From an uncultured Eubacteriales bacterium (GTDB lineage Bacteria > Bacillota > Clostridia > Oscillospirales > Oscillospiraceae), in NCBI GenBank assembly GCA_900556535.1, contig USPI01000013.1, positions 1 through 15,634 on the forward strand: a stretch of 15,634 nucleotides of DNA, written 5' to 3'. The position numbers were made by a program, and so were the translations under genes. This document shows positions 6,508 through 13,721 of this stretch, piece after piece (the first letter of the stretch is position 1; each line of letters starts with the position of its first letter). Below the pieces are notes generated by a model. That model saw only the letters and a program-made list of their open reading frames with translations. It did no database searches and was not told where the DNA came from.

Positions 6508-7893
6508 ATGATGGAAAAAGACTCGGCGATCTTAAAGGAATTCACAGATCCTCTTATACGCAGCGTACAGGAGCAGTACGCCATCAGCCCCGAGCACTAC
6601 CGGGGCGACATTAAGCTCGGACTGCGAAACTCCGACGGCACGGGCGTGCTGGCGGGAGTGTCGAAGGTCGGCAGTGTCCAGGGCTATCTCATGCAGGACG
6701 GACAGCGCGTTCCCGCCGAAGGCAGGCTCTACTATCGCGGCATCGAGCTGACGGACATCGTCGAGGCGCACCGCAAGGCGGGCACCTTCGGCTTTGAGGA
6801 GGTCGCGTATCTCCTGCTCATGGGCTACCTGCCCTCGAAGGGCGAGCTTGCGTATTTCGACAAGATAATGAATCAGGCGCGAAAGCTCCCCGAGGGCTTC
6901 ACGGAGGGCATGATAATGCGCCATCCGAGCCACAACATAATGAACGAGCTCGCGCGAAGCGTCCTGAGCCTGTACTCCTACGACCCCGATCCGGACAACA
7001 ACTCCATTGAGAATATGCTCCTGCAATCGGTCAAGCTCATCGGCTATTTCCCCTCGATAGTCGCAAACGCCTACGCCATGCAGCGCCACTATTTTAACGG
7101 CGACTCGCTGCACATCCACTTCCCCGAGCCGGAGCTGTCCACGGCGGAGAATTTCCTGCGCATGATACGCCCGGACAAGAGCTACACCGAGGAGGAGGCG
7201 CACCTTCTGGACATGATGCTCATGGTCCACGCCGAGCACGGCGGCGGCAACAACTCCACCTTCGTCTGCCGCGCGATGGCGTCGAGCGGAACGGACACCT
7301 ACAGCGCCATTGCCGGCGCGGTGGGCTCGCTCAAGGGGCCTCTGCACGGCGGCGCGAACGTCAAGGTCATGGAAATGTTCAGGTACATAAAGGAAAACGT
7401 CGACCCCAAGGACGACGGCTCGATAAAGGACTATCTCGTGAAGCTGCTTGACGGCGAGGCGGGCGACCGCTCGGGCAAAATTTACGGTCTCGGTCACGCG
7501 GTCTACACCATGTCCGACCCGCGCGCGGTGCTGCTGAAAAAATACGCGAGCCACCTTGCCGAGCTCAAGGGCTACTCCGACGACTTCGCGCTGCTGCAAA
7601 AGGTCGAGGAGCTGGGGCTTCCGCTCGTGATGGAAAGGCGGCAGAGCGACACGCCGATGTGCGCGAACGTCGATATGTACTCGGGGCTCGTCTACGCCAT
7701 GCTCGGCATACCCGAGGCGGTGTTCACGCCGCTGTTTGCGTCCGCGCGCATAGCAGGCTGGTGCGCAAACCGCATCGAGGAGGCGGTCACCTGCCGCCGC
7801 ATCATCCGCCCCGCCTACCGCGCCGTCACGACGCACGAGGCGTACATTCCCATGAACGAGCGCCGCGAACATCTGCATCTGGACAAAACATAA
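6508..7893 (+). CDS. gltA: Citrate synthase
   Basis: 461 residues. It condenses acetyl-CoA with oxaloacetate to citrate in the cytoplasm. The catalytic triad is visible by comparison with the E. coli enzyme: His244 in HAEHGGGN, His280 in GPLHGGAN, and Asp389 in NVDMYSG. GLGHAVYTMSDPRA (327-340) is the conserved substrate-binding loop. The N-terminal extension (first 60 or so residues) is longer than in minimal type I enzymes but common in clostridial ones. Two ATG codons abut (6508 and 6511); AGGGAG at 6497-6502 serves either, and 6508 is chosen arbitrarily. The frame is open back to 6442, but that would put translation inside the predicted promoter. It is divergent from acn-icd with a shared control region, consistent with 2-oxoglutarate/glutamate supply in an organism without a complete cycle. 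Citrate synthase versus 2-methylcitrate synthase cannot be fully separated, but context favours citrate. Confidence 0.94.
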   Translation: MMEKDSAILKEFTDPLIRSVQEQYAISPEHYRGDIKLGLRNSDGTGVLAGVSKVGSVQGYLMQDGQRVPAEGRLYYRGIELTDIVEAHRKAGTFGFEEVAYLLLMGYLPSKGELAYFDKIMNQARKLPEGFTEGMIMRHPSHNIMNELARSVLSLYSYDPDPDNNSIENMLLQSVKLIGYFPSIVANAYAMQRHYFNGDSLHIHFPEPELSTAENFLRMIRPDKSYTEEEAHLLDMMLMVHAEHGGGNNSTFVCRAMASSGTDTYSAIAGAVGSLKGPLHGGANVKVMEMFRYIKENVDPKDDGSIKDYLVKLLDGEAGDRSGKIYGLGHAVYTMSDPRAVLLKKYASHLAELKGYSDDFALLQKVEELGLPLVMERRQSDTPMCANVDMYSGLVYAMLGIPEAVFTPLFASARIAGWCANRIEEAVTCRRIIRPAYRAVTTHEAYIPMNERREHLHLDKT

Positions 7894-7897
7894 CAGC

Positions 7898-7927
7898 AAA
7901 AAACCGACTCGTCTGAGTCGGTTTTTT
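7898..7927. terminator. Strong bidirectional terminator after citrate synthase
   Basis: A 13-bp perfect stem including the flanking A and T tracts (7898-7910 with 7915-7927), loop GTCT, six T on each strand. It starts 5 bases after the citrate synthase stop and can also end transcripts arriving from etfA on the other strand. Confidence 0.9.
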
Positions 7928-8128
7928 CTTTAATTAAAGTAACGGCCGGCGCTATGGCTGCGCCGGTCGCTTTGAAGGGGGGTGTAGAAAAAATGTCTGC
8001 CGAGAAATATTATTATTATGGAAGGAAGGGGGAAGAGGGAGGATTAAGGAGAAGGAAGCCTCAGCAAACATTTTTTACCGAATTTTATTGTCTGCGCTTA
8101 TCGCAGGATATTCGCGGTGCAAAAGCGC
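7928..8128. other. Intergenic region between convergent citrate synthase and etfA, with a GC-rich hairpin
   Basis: No supported gene. It contains TTAATTAA, then a 10-bp hairpin (7943-7952 with 7960-7969, one G-T pair, 7-base loop), extendable by AAAG/CTTT (7936-7939 with 7970-7973) across an internal loop. Downstream is a purine-rich stretch (about 8020-8065). A short open frame from the ATG at 7993 is discussed among the rejected items. Confidence 0.5.
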
Positions 8129-9121
8129 TCACGCTTTGAGAATGGCAAGCATCTCGTCACAGACCTCGTCCATGTCGCCGACGATGCCGTAGTCGCAGTA
8201 GTTGAATATCGGCGCGGATGCGTCCTTGTTGACGGCGATGAATTTCTCCGCGTCAACGCCGGTGACATGATTGACCGCACCGGACACGCCGAAGCCTATA
8301 TACAGCTTCGGCTTTATCATAACGCCCGACTGCCCCACCTGGAGCTTTACGGGCAGCAGCTCTCTGTCGCACACGGGGCGCGTTCCGGCAAGCTTTCCGC
8401 CGAGCAGCTGCGCAAGCTCCCTGTACTTGCCGAGGCTCTCGTCCTTCACGCCGTTTCCGACGCAGACTATCGTCTCGCACGAGGCAATGTCAAGCTCGGG
8501 GTCGAATTCGTCGGCCTTGTACCCGAGAAGCACCGTGCGTATCCTCGACAGGTCAAAATCAACGCGCTCGTTTATGATCTCGAAGTCCGCTCTTTTTTCC
8601 GCGGAAACCGCCTTGAACGTGCCCGGGCGAATGGTGCCCACCTGCGGGCGCAGCTCGGGAATGGTGATGACCGCCATTATCTTGCCGCCGGCGGCGGGCT
8701 CGACAAATTCGATGTCGCCGCTGTCGGGGTTATATATAAGCTCCGTCGCGTCCGAGGTGCAGCCCGTTTCGAGGCACGCTGCGAAGTGCGGGGCGAAGTC
8801 TCTGCCGTTTGCGGTCGCGCCTATGAACACGGCCGAGGGCTTATACTTTCTGCACAGCTCGACGTAGAGATTTGAAAACGCCTCGGTGTTATATCTCTCA
8901 TAGCCCGTGCCGGACACGAGGATAACACCGTCCATGCCGCAGCCGCGCAGCTTTTCAAGCTCCGTATCGGGAATGCTGCCCGCAGCGACGCCGATGACCT
9001 TGTCGCCGGACTTATCGCACAGCTTGCGCACCTCGCTGCACAGCTCGAAGGCAACGGGCGCGACAACGCCGTCGGTGTGCTCTATATGCACCCACATATT
9101 CTTATATTCGCGTTTGTCCAT
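8129..9121 (-). CDS. etfA: Electron transfer flavoprotein alpha subunit
   Basis: 330 residues, cytoplasmic, pairs with EtfB and binds FAD. The C-terminal FAD domain is canonical: GTRPVCDRELLP (246-257, with the conserved Arg248), QVGQSG (261-266), PKLYIGFGVSGA (271-282), GVDAEKFIAVNKD (288-300) and the closing DYGIVGD (310-316). The N-terminal domain (about 9-190) is the usual alpha/beta fold with no CxxC motifs. It therefore lacks the N-terminal ferredoxin-like extension known from some clostridial/acetogenic EtfA proteins. Spacing from etfB is 12 nt, with AGGAGG overlapping the etfB stop and lying 7 bases before the ATG. Last gene of the operon; a weak 6-bp hairpin (8122-8127 with 8132-8137) overlaps its stop. 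The physiological dehydrogenase is most likely the GlcD-like protein two genes upstream. Confidence 0.95.
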   Translation of the reverse strand: MDKREYKNMWVHIEHTDGVVAPVAFELCSEVRKLCDKSGDKVIGVAAGSIPDTELEKLRGCGMDGVILVSGTGYERYNTEAFSNLYVELCRKYKPSAVFIGATANGRDFAPHFAACLETGCTSDATELIYNPDSGDIEFVEPAAGGKIMAVITIPELRPQVGTIRPGTFKAVSAEKRADFEIINERVDFDLSRIRTVLLGYKADEFDPELDIASCETIVCVGNGVKDESLGKYRELAQLLGGKLAGTRPVCDRELLPVKLQVGQSGVMIKPKLYIGFGVSGAVNHVTGVDAEKFIAVNKDASAPIFNYCDYGIVGDMDEVCDEMLAILKA

Positions 9122-9133
9122 GTCCGCACCTCC

Positions 9134-9922
9134 TCAATTCTTAATAAGCTGCACGAGCTTCTTAACGGAGGCGGCAAGGCTGCCCTCGTCAATGATGACG
9201 CCCGGCTCCGGCAGCACCGGAGGAAACATACGGGGCACCTTCGTGGGCGAGCCGGGGTCGCCGATGCGGCCGCGGTCGAGCTCGGGGATATCGTCCGCCG
9301 TCACGGTCGTGATGACGGCCTTTTTTGCCGCGAGCTTGCCCTTGAGATTGGGGATGCGCGCGGGGTAATTCGTCTTTTCCATCGTAAACAGGCAGGGCAG
9401 CTTGACCTCAAGGGTCTCGACACCGCTCTCAAGCTCGCGCTCGACGACGGCGGTCATCTCCTCCTCGCGCACTTCCTTTATGAGCAGTGTGCCCGTAACC
9501 TGCGCGGTGCCGAAGCGCTGGGCAAGCTGTGCGCCCATCTGCCCCGTTGCGCCGTCAAGCGACTCCTTGCCGCAGAAGATCATGTCGTATTTATCCTGAG
9601 TGTTCGCGGCCGAGAGTATGGAATAGCTCGTCGCAAGGGTGTCGGCATTGCCGAAGGCGCGGTCTGTCACGAGCACCGCTTTATCCGCTCCCACGGCAAG
9701 GCACTCACGCAGGGCGGCCTCGGCATTGGGAGGTCCCATGGTGATGAGCGTGACCTCGCCGCCGCAGGTCTCCTTGACCTTCATCGCCGCGGAGAGCGCA
9801 TTCGCGTCCTGCGGGTTGAGTATCGCGGGAACGCCCGCGCGGATGAGATTTCCGGTCTCCGGATCCATGCGCATCTGGTCCACGTCGGGGACCTGCTTTA
9901 CACAGCACAGTATTTTAAGCAT
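9134..9922 (-). CDS. etfB: Electron transfer flavoprotein beta subunit
   Basis: 262 residues. It carries the nucleotide-binding stretch GKESLDGATGQMGAQ (118-132) and the EtfB signature region VERELESGVETLEVKLP (160-176) followed by TNYPARIPNLKGKLAAKK. It starts MLKILCCVKQVPD, typical of the family. With EtfA it forms a heterodimer that accepts electrons from a flavoprotein dehydrogenase or, in bifurcating types, from NADH. Its ATG shares one base with the stop codon of the GlcD-like gene (TGATG), so the two are translationally coupled, which supports a stoichiometric complex. Whether it is the bifurcating type cannot be settled by eye. Confidence 0.95.
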   Translation of the reverse strand: MLKILCCVKQVPDVDQMRMDPETGNLIRAGVPAILNPQDANALSAAMKVKETCGGEVTLITMGPPNAEAALRECLAVGADKAVLVTDRAFGNADTLATSYSILSAANTQDKYDMIFCGKESLDGATGQMGAQLAQRFGTAQVTGTLLIKEVREEEMTAVVERELESGVETLEVKLPCLFTMEKTNYPARIPNLKGKLAAKKAVITTVTADDIPELDRGRIGDPGSPTKVPRMFPPVLPEPGVIIDEGSLAASVKKLVQLIKN

Positions 9923-11280
9923 CAGACCGCCGCCTTTCCGGGATTGAGTATGCCCTTGGGATCGAGCTCCGCCTTTGCGGCGGCGAATTTTTCAAGCGCC
10001 TCGGCGCCGAGGTAGGCAAGCTTTGCGTAGCCGATGCCGTACTCGCCGCGGATATCTCCGCCGAGCTCGACGCACTTTGCGTAAACCGTCGGGGTGAAGT
10101 CTGCAAGAAGGGTCTTAAACTCGTCCTTCTCGCCGTCATAGGCAAGGTGCAGGTGCATTCCGCCCGTGCCGACATGGGCATACGCCATCGCCTTCATGCC
10201 CTTTGCATCGGCAGCAGTCTTGACCCACTCGACCATCTCCGCCATCTTCTCCGCCGGAACGGTCACGTTATATTCAAAGGAATTCTTCGCGCCGCTTTCC
10301 ATGGAGGTGTGGAAGGCATCGTGAGCCGCCCACATATCCCTCTTCATGGTTATCGTATCGCCCACGAGGATGTCAAGGCACTCAAGCTCCTCGGCAAGCT
10401 CGGCAATGGTCTCCATCTGCTCCATGACAAGGTCGTCATCATCGCCCTCGAGCACTGCCATGAGGGTCGCTGCAACTCGCTCGCCGTCCATTTCGACGGG
10501 GAACACGGGATTTCCCGTCACCTCGCCTGAGAACTCGACCATGTCGGTGTCCATATATTCGACGACAGCGGGCGCGCAGTCCGTGCCGAGAATGGTCTGT
10601 GCCGCCTTTATGCAGCTTTCCGTGTCCATGAACGGCAGGAGCAAAATCGCGTCGGCCTTGGGCTTGTCTATGAGCCTGAGCGTGAGCTCGGTGATGACGC
10701 CGAGAGTGCCCTCGCTGCCGATGATATCATCTATCTTTTCCTTTTCGTCAACGCGCACGATGCTGCCGTCCGCCGTCACGACGAGCGCCGAGGCGACATA
10801 GTCGCGGGTGCTGCCGTATTTGACCGCGCAGGGGCCGGAGGCATCGGTCGCGGCGTTGCCGCCGATGGTCGCGGTCTTTTCGCCGGGATCGAGGGGATAG
10901 TACAGCCCGTGCTTTTCAGCCTCTGCCTTAACATCCTGCAAAAGAACGCCCGCCTGCACAGTAAGGCTGCGCTCGGCTTCATTAAACTCAAGAATCTTGT
11001 TCATGCCCTTGAGCGACAGTACGACACCGCCCTTTACGGGCACGCTGCCGCCCGCCTGACCCGTGCCTGCGCCGCGAACGGTCACGCCGACGGCGCTCTC
11101 CGCGCATAATCTGAGGATCGCCGCAGCGCTCTCGGTGCTTTCCGCCTCAACGACGGCATCGGGAGCAAAGCTGCCGCCGGGATACTCATCGTGGCAGTAA
11201 TCCGCCCCGATCTCGTCTCCCGTAAGCACGCAGCCTTCTGCAAGTTCTGCCTTGAGATTTTCGATAACATTACTATTCAC
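9922..11280 (-). CDS. FAD-linked 2-hydroxyacid dehydrogenase, GlcD/LctD family
   Basis: 452 residues from a GTG start. The N-terminal FAD_binding_4 (PCMH-type) domain shows VRGAGTGQAGG (68-78), GGNAATDASG (140-149) and GSEGTLG (188-194). The C-terminal FAD-oxidase_C domain carries HVGTGGMHLHL (369-379) and GGDIRGEYGIGYAK (407-420). The family oxidises D-lactate, glycolate or D-2-hydroxyglutarate. When adjacent to etfBA, as here, it can form an Ldh-Etf complex like LctBCD of Acetobacterium woodii, driving lactate oxidation with NAD by flavin-based electron confurcation. The two metal-ligand His (369, 376) and the Glu (413) are kept. The residue after that Glu is Tyr414, where relatives usually have a catalytic His. 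Substrate is therefore uncertain; the CoA-transferase in the operon suggests a 2-hydroxy acid or its derivative. Confidence 0.88.
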   Translation of the reverse strand: MNSNVIENLKAELAEGCVLTGDEIGADYCHDEYPGGSFAPDAVVEAESTESAAAILRLCAESAVGVTVRGAGTGQAGGSVPVKGGVVLSLKGMNKILEFNEAERSLTVQAGVLLQDVKAEAEKHGLYYPLDPGEKTATIGGNAATDASGPCAVKYGSTRDYVASALVVTADGSIVRVDEKEKIDDIIGSEGTLGVITELTLRLIDKPKADAILLLPFMDTESCIKAAQTILGTDCAPAVVEYMDTDMVEFSGEVTGNPVFPVEMDGERVAATLMAVLEGDDDDLVMEQMETIAELAEELECLDILVGDTITMKRDMWAAHDAFHTSMESGAKNSFEYNVTVPAEKMAEMVEWVKTAADAKGMKAMAYAHVGTGGMHLHLAYDGEKDEFKTLLADFTPTVYAKCVELGGDIRGEYGIGYAKLAYLGAEALEKFAAAKAELDPKGILNPGKAAV

Positions 11281-11287
11281 CGTAATT

Positions 11288-11292
11288 ACCTC
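11288..11292 (-). promoter_or_regulatory. Ribosome binding site selecting the GTG start of the GlcD-like gene
   Basis: GAGGT on the minus strand, 7 bases before GTG at 11280. The frame is open to an upstream ATG at 11331, but that would overlap the end of the previous gene by 29 bases and add 17 residues with no family counterpart I recognise. Confidence 0.7.
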
Positions 11293-11302
11293 ACAATTAA
11301 GT

Positions 11303-12283
11303 TCATGCGTCAAATCTGCCGAGAGCCTCAACGCAGTCGGCCATCATGGAGTCGATTACCTCCTGAATGGAAATGACGCTGTGGCAAAGGCCGCCTGCCT
11401 GACCGTAGCTGATAACGCCGCAGTTCTCAACGTCACCGTTTTCATAGAACATTTTCTTTGCGGTAGCTCCCGCAACGGCTTCGGCAATTGCGGAAAACTC
11501 GCAGCCTGCTTTTTCCTTTTCAAGAGCCTCTTTTACGACATTGCTCTTGTAAAGGCGGGTGGTGTTTCTGAACGCACGAAGCAGATAAGAGGTACAGGTC
11601 TCATCCGCGTTCTCCGCAAGATATTCCTTCACCGTATCAAGAACGGGGCACTCCTTAGTAAGAAGCATGCGAGTTCCGAGATAAACGCCTTCCGCGCCCA
11701 TCATGAGCGCTGCCGCCATCTGCTTGCCGTTTGCAATTCCGCCCGCCATGATAACGGGAACGGAAAGCTCCTCGACGCAGCGCGGTGTCAGCACAATGGA
11801 GCCTATATCGGTCTCTCCGGAGTGTCCGGCGCACTCGCAGCCGTCGGCAACGACCATATCGCAGCCGATGGACTGAGCTTTTAAAGCGTGTTTTACGGTG
11901 GTGCACTTATGAATGACGATCATGCCTGCGTTCTTCATTGCCTCCATGAGAGGGGGCTTTGCCGGCATACCGGAGGTCTCAATAATCTTTACGCCTTCCT
12001 CTATGCAGACCTTCAGGTAAGAAGGATAATCAACGCTTGCCATAGACGGCATGAAGGTGAAATTGACGGCATAAGGTTTATCGGTAAGCTCTTTGATCTT
12101 CCTGAGCTCGGAGCGGAGCGCCTCGGCATTTTCGCAGGTGCCCGAGGGCAGGATTCCCAGACCGCCTGCATTTGCAACGGCGGCGACCATTCGGGCGTCC
12201 ACTATCCACGCCATGCCGCCCTGAAAAATCGGATATTTGATGCCGAGCTTTTCGGTTACTGCGGTTTTGATGACTTTTGACAT
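11303..12283 (-). CDS. FMN-dependent oxidoreductase, nitronate monooxygenase/FabK-type
   Basis: 326 residues, a TIM-barrel flavoprotein of the 2-nitropropane dioxygenase/FabK family (COG2070 type). Motifs are YPIFQGGMAW (17-26), GGLGILPSG (40-48), ECAGHSG (150-156) with the family His154, AGGIANGKQMAAAL (180-193), GAEGVYLGTRML (196-207) and GQAGG (294-298). Family members include nitronate monooxygenases, quinone reductases and enoyl-ACP reductase FabK, so the reaction is not fixed by sequence. Start ATG at 12283 with AAGGAG 8 bases upstream; an earlier in-frame ATG at 12313 would add 10 residues containing this ribosome site. Inside an operon of CoA-transferase, GlcD-like and Etf genes it could act on an unsaturated acyl-CoA or protect against a reactive by-product; both are guesses. 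Confidence 0.85.
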   Translation of the reverse strand: MSKVIKTAVTEKLGIKYPIFQGGMAWIVDARMVAAVANAGGLGILPSGTCENAEALRSELRKIKELTDKPYAVNFTFMPSMASVDYPSYLKVCIEEGVKIIETSGMPAKPPLMEAMKNAGMIVIHKCTTVKHALKAQSIGCDMVVADGCECAGHSGETDIGSIVLTPRCVEELSVPVIMAGGIANGKQMAAALMMGAEGVYLGTRMLLTKECPVLDTVKEYLAENADETCTSYLLRAFRNTTRLYKSNVVKEALEKEKAGCEFSAIAEAVAGATAKKMFYENGDVENCGVISYGQAGGLCHSVISIQEVIDSMMADCVEALGRFDA

Positions 12284-12307
12284 TTTTTCTCTCCTTGTAT
12301 TTTTGTC

Positions 12308-12336
12308 AGGCACCGGGTGGATGAGGCCCGGTGCCT
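12308..12336 (-). other. Hairpin in the CoA-transferase to FMN-enzyme gap
   Basis: A perfect 10-bp stem AGGCACCGGG/CCCGGTGCCT (12308-12317 with 12327-12336), 9-base loop, filling most of the 65-nt gap between two genes of the same operon. On the minus strand it is followed by GACAAAAAT and not a T-run, so it does not look like a full terminator. It may tune downstream expression or protect an mRNA end. Confidence 0.65.
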
Positions 12337-12348
12337 AAGGTCATGTGT

Positions 12349-13527
12349 TTACTCTATGCCGAACTCTTTGAACACTTCTTCGTTATCTGCACCGGGAGTT
12401 CCGCAGACTGCGTGCGGGCGGGGGCCGATGCCGTTAAAGCGGAGAGGAGGCTTGGGAATGTAAACCGACTTGCCGGATTCATAGGTGAACGGGACAAGAT
12501 CCTCATTCTCGATTGCCTGCTCGCTGGTGTACACATCTTTGAAATGAGGCATCTTGCAATAAACAAGATCTGCCTCGCTCAGGCGTCTGAGGACATCCTC
12601 GGTCTTGCACTTTATAGCGTGCGCCGCAATAGCCTTTATGCATTCCTTGCGCGGCTCAAGCGCGATCGTGGTCGCCTGATGGCTGAACACGGGATGGTCC
12701 TTCAGCTCCTCCATATCGTAGACATAGCAGAATTTGGGCCACTGCTCGTCGTATTTGCTCATACTGGTCATTATGTAGTCGCCGTCGGCAGTTTTGTACG
12801 GGCAGTTAGTGGGCGGCATCTGATAATAGTTTCGCGGCCACTGATAGCCGTACTGAGTGCCGATGCTCATCTGAGAGAAGGCCCAGATGCCCGCTCCGTA
12901 CAGAGGGCAGGTAACATATCCGCCCGCTCCGGTCTTCTCGCGCTGGTAGAGCGCTGCACAAATACCGCCCGCGACCCATCCGCCGACTGCGGTATCGCCG
13001 CCGCCGACAGGACCGTTGATGGGAAGACTGTCGCCCGCTTCATTCTGGATAACCATATCCATGAGGAAGCCGGTCTCCGCCCAGTAGGTCGTGTTGTCAT
13101 AGCCGGGATCGGTCTTGCGCGGTCCCTTCTCACCGTAGCCGGTTATGCTTGCATATACCAAACGGGGGTTGCGCTGCTTTAAGGACTCATAATCAAGTCC
13201 CATCGCCTTGAGCGCACCTGCGCGGTAGTTGACCAGAAAAACATCCGCCTTGTCTATCAGTTTTTTGAGCTTTTCGAGCTCGACGGGATTTCTGAGGTCA
13301 AGCTTAACATGCTTTTTACCCGAGTTGAGGCTCTCATAGACGGGACTTTCGTTAGGAAGTATAGGGCTTGCGTAAACACGGGGGGTCGTTCTCCAGTTGT
13401 CACCTCTGTCGCTGGTTTCGACCTTGATGACCTCTGCGCCCATCTCATAGAGAGCTTTGCCGCAGGAAGGAGCGGATATGACCATTGATAACTCGATAAC
13501 TTTAACGCCGTCAAGAGGTCTGTTCAT
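12349..13527 (-). CDS. Family III (CaiB/BaiF) CoA-transferase
   Basis: 392 residues. Enzymes of this family move CoA between carboxylic acids in the cytoplasm through an aspartyl-CoA intermediate. Visible marks are the N-terminal PLDGVKVIELS, GAEVIKVE (30-37), VKLDLRN (74-80), NYRAGALKAMGLDY (100-113), GYGEKGP (130-136), and a candidate catalytic Asp178 in GGGDTAVGG. The style of GYGEKGPRKTDPGYDNTTYWA (130-150) recalls the FldA/HadA subgroup, which activates aryllactates and 2-hydroxyisocaproate, but no dehydratase genes are in the window. The start at 13527 has AAAGGAG 9 bases upstream. The frame is open to 13665, but that would run through the ribosome site and the promoter. First gene of the operon, about 110 nt behind a sigma-54 promoter. 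Substrate unknown. Confidence 0.9.
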   Translation of the reverse strand: MNRPLDGVKVIELSMVISAPSCGKALYEMGAEVIKVETSDRGDNWRTTPRVYASPILPNESPVYESLNSGKKHVKLDLRNPVELEKLKKLIDKADVFLVNYRAGALKAMGLDYESLKQRNPRLVYASITGYGEKGPRKTDPGYDNTTYWAETGFLMDMVIQNEAGDSLPINGPVGGGDTAVGGWVAGGICAALYQREKTGAGGYVTCPLYGAGIWAFSQMSIGTQYGYQWPRNYYQMPPTNCPYKTADGDYIMTSMSKYDEQWPKFCYVYDMEELKDHPVFSHQATTIALEPRKECIKAIAAHAIKCKTEDVLRRLSEADLVYCKMPHFKDVYTSEQAIENEDLVPFTYESGKSVYIPKPPLRFNGIGPRPHAVCGTPGADNEEVFKEFGIE

Positions 13528-13601
13528 TATAGTTTTCTCCTTTTTCATAAAATGTACCAAATTTCGTTTTTTCGCACAGCCGCAGCTCCGGCACACCCTC
13601 A

Positions 13602-13624
13602 AGCCGAACGGACAGCCGGCGGAC
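13602..13624. repeat. Imperfect tandem repeat in the operon leader
   Basis: AGCCGAACGGAC (13602-13613) is followed directly by AGCCGGCGGAC (13614-13624), one base shorter. It lies just downstream of the predicted start site of the CoA-transferase transcript. It might be a protein or RNA binding site or chance. Confidence 0.3.
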
Positions 13625-13648
13625 AAAAATACTACCCACTCTTCATTA

Positions 13649-13665
13649 AGCAAAACTTGTGCCAA
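13649..13665 (-). promoter_or_regulatory. Sigma-54 (-24/-12) promoter of the CoA-transferase operon
   Basis: The minus strand reads TTGGCACAAGTTTTGCT. It matches the -24/-12 consensus TGGCAC-N5-TTGC at every defined base, with the GG and GC doublets 12 bases apart as RpoN requires. The predicted start is near 13638, leaving a leader of about 110 nt. It lies between the terminator of the sigma-54 activator gene and the operon, which makes it the activator's expected target. Confidence 0.88.
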
Positions 13666-13677
13666 TTTTAACGAAAA

Positions 13678-13720
13678 CTGCGGCGCACCCGTAAAAATCG
13701 GGCGCGCCGCAGATTTTTTT
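13678..13720. terminator. Bidirectional terminator after the activator gene
   Basis: 14-bp stem (13678-13691 with 13699-13712) with one G-T mismatch-type pair and a 7-base loop. On the plus strand seven T follow (13714-13720). On the minus strand TTTTCGTT follows. It separates the activator transcript from the sigma-54 promoter immediately downstream. Confidence 0.85.
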
Positions 13721-13721
13721 C

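Noticed and set aside
6532..7899. 455-codon minus-strand frame across citrate synthase
   Set aside because: Antisense shadow of a gene whose catalytic residues are all present on the plus strand.
8122..8137. Terminator at the end of etfA
   Set aside because: Stem of only 6 bp with a 4-base loop overlapping the stop codon and four T after it on the minus strand; too weak to call. The strong hairpin at 7898-7927 is the likelier end.
7954..8139. Short plus-strand frame (48 residues from ATG at 7993) with a G-rich stretch upstream
   Set aside because: Low-complexity product (YYYY, basic and Gly-rich), no family resemblance, G-run upstream is not a clear ribosome site, it follows a strong terminator without a promoter, and its end runs antisense into etfA.
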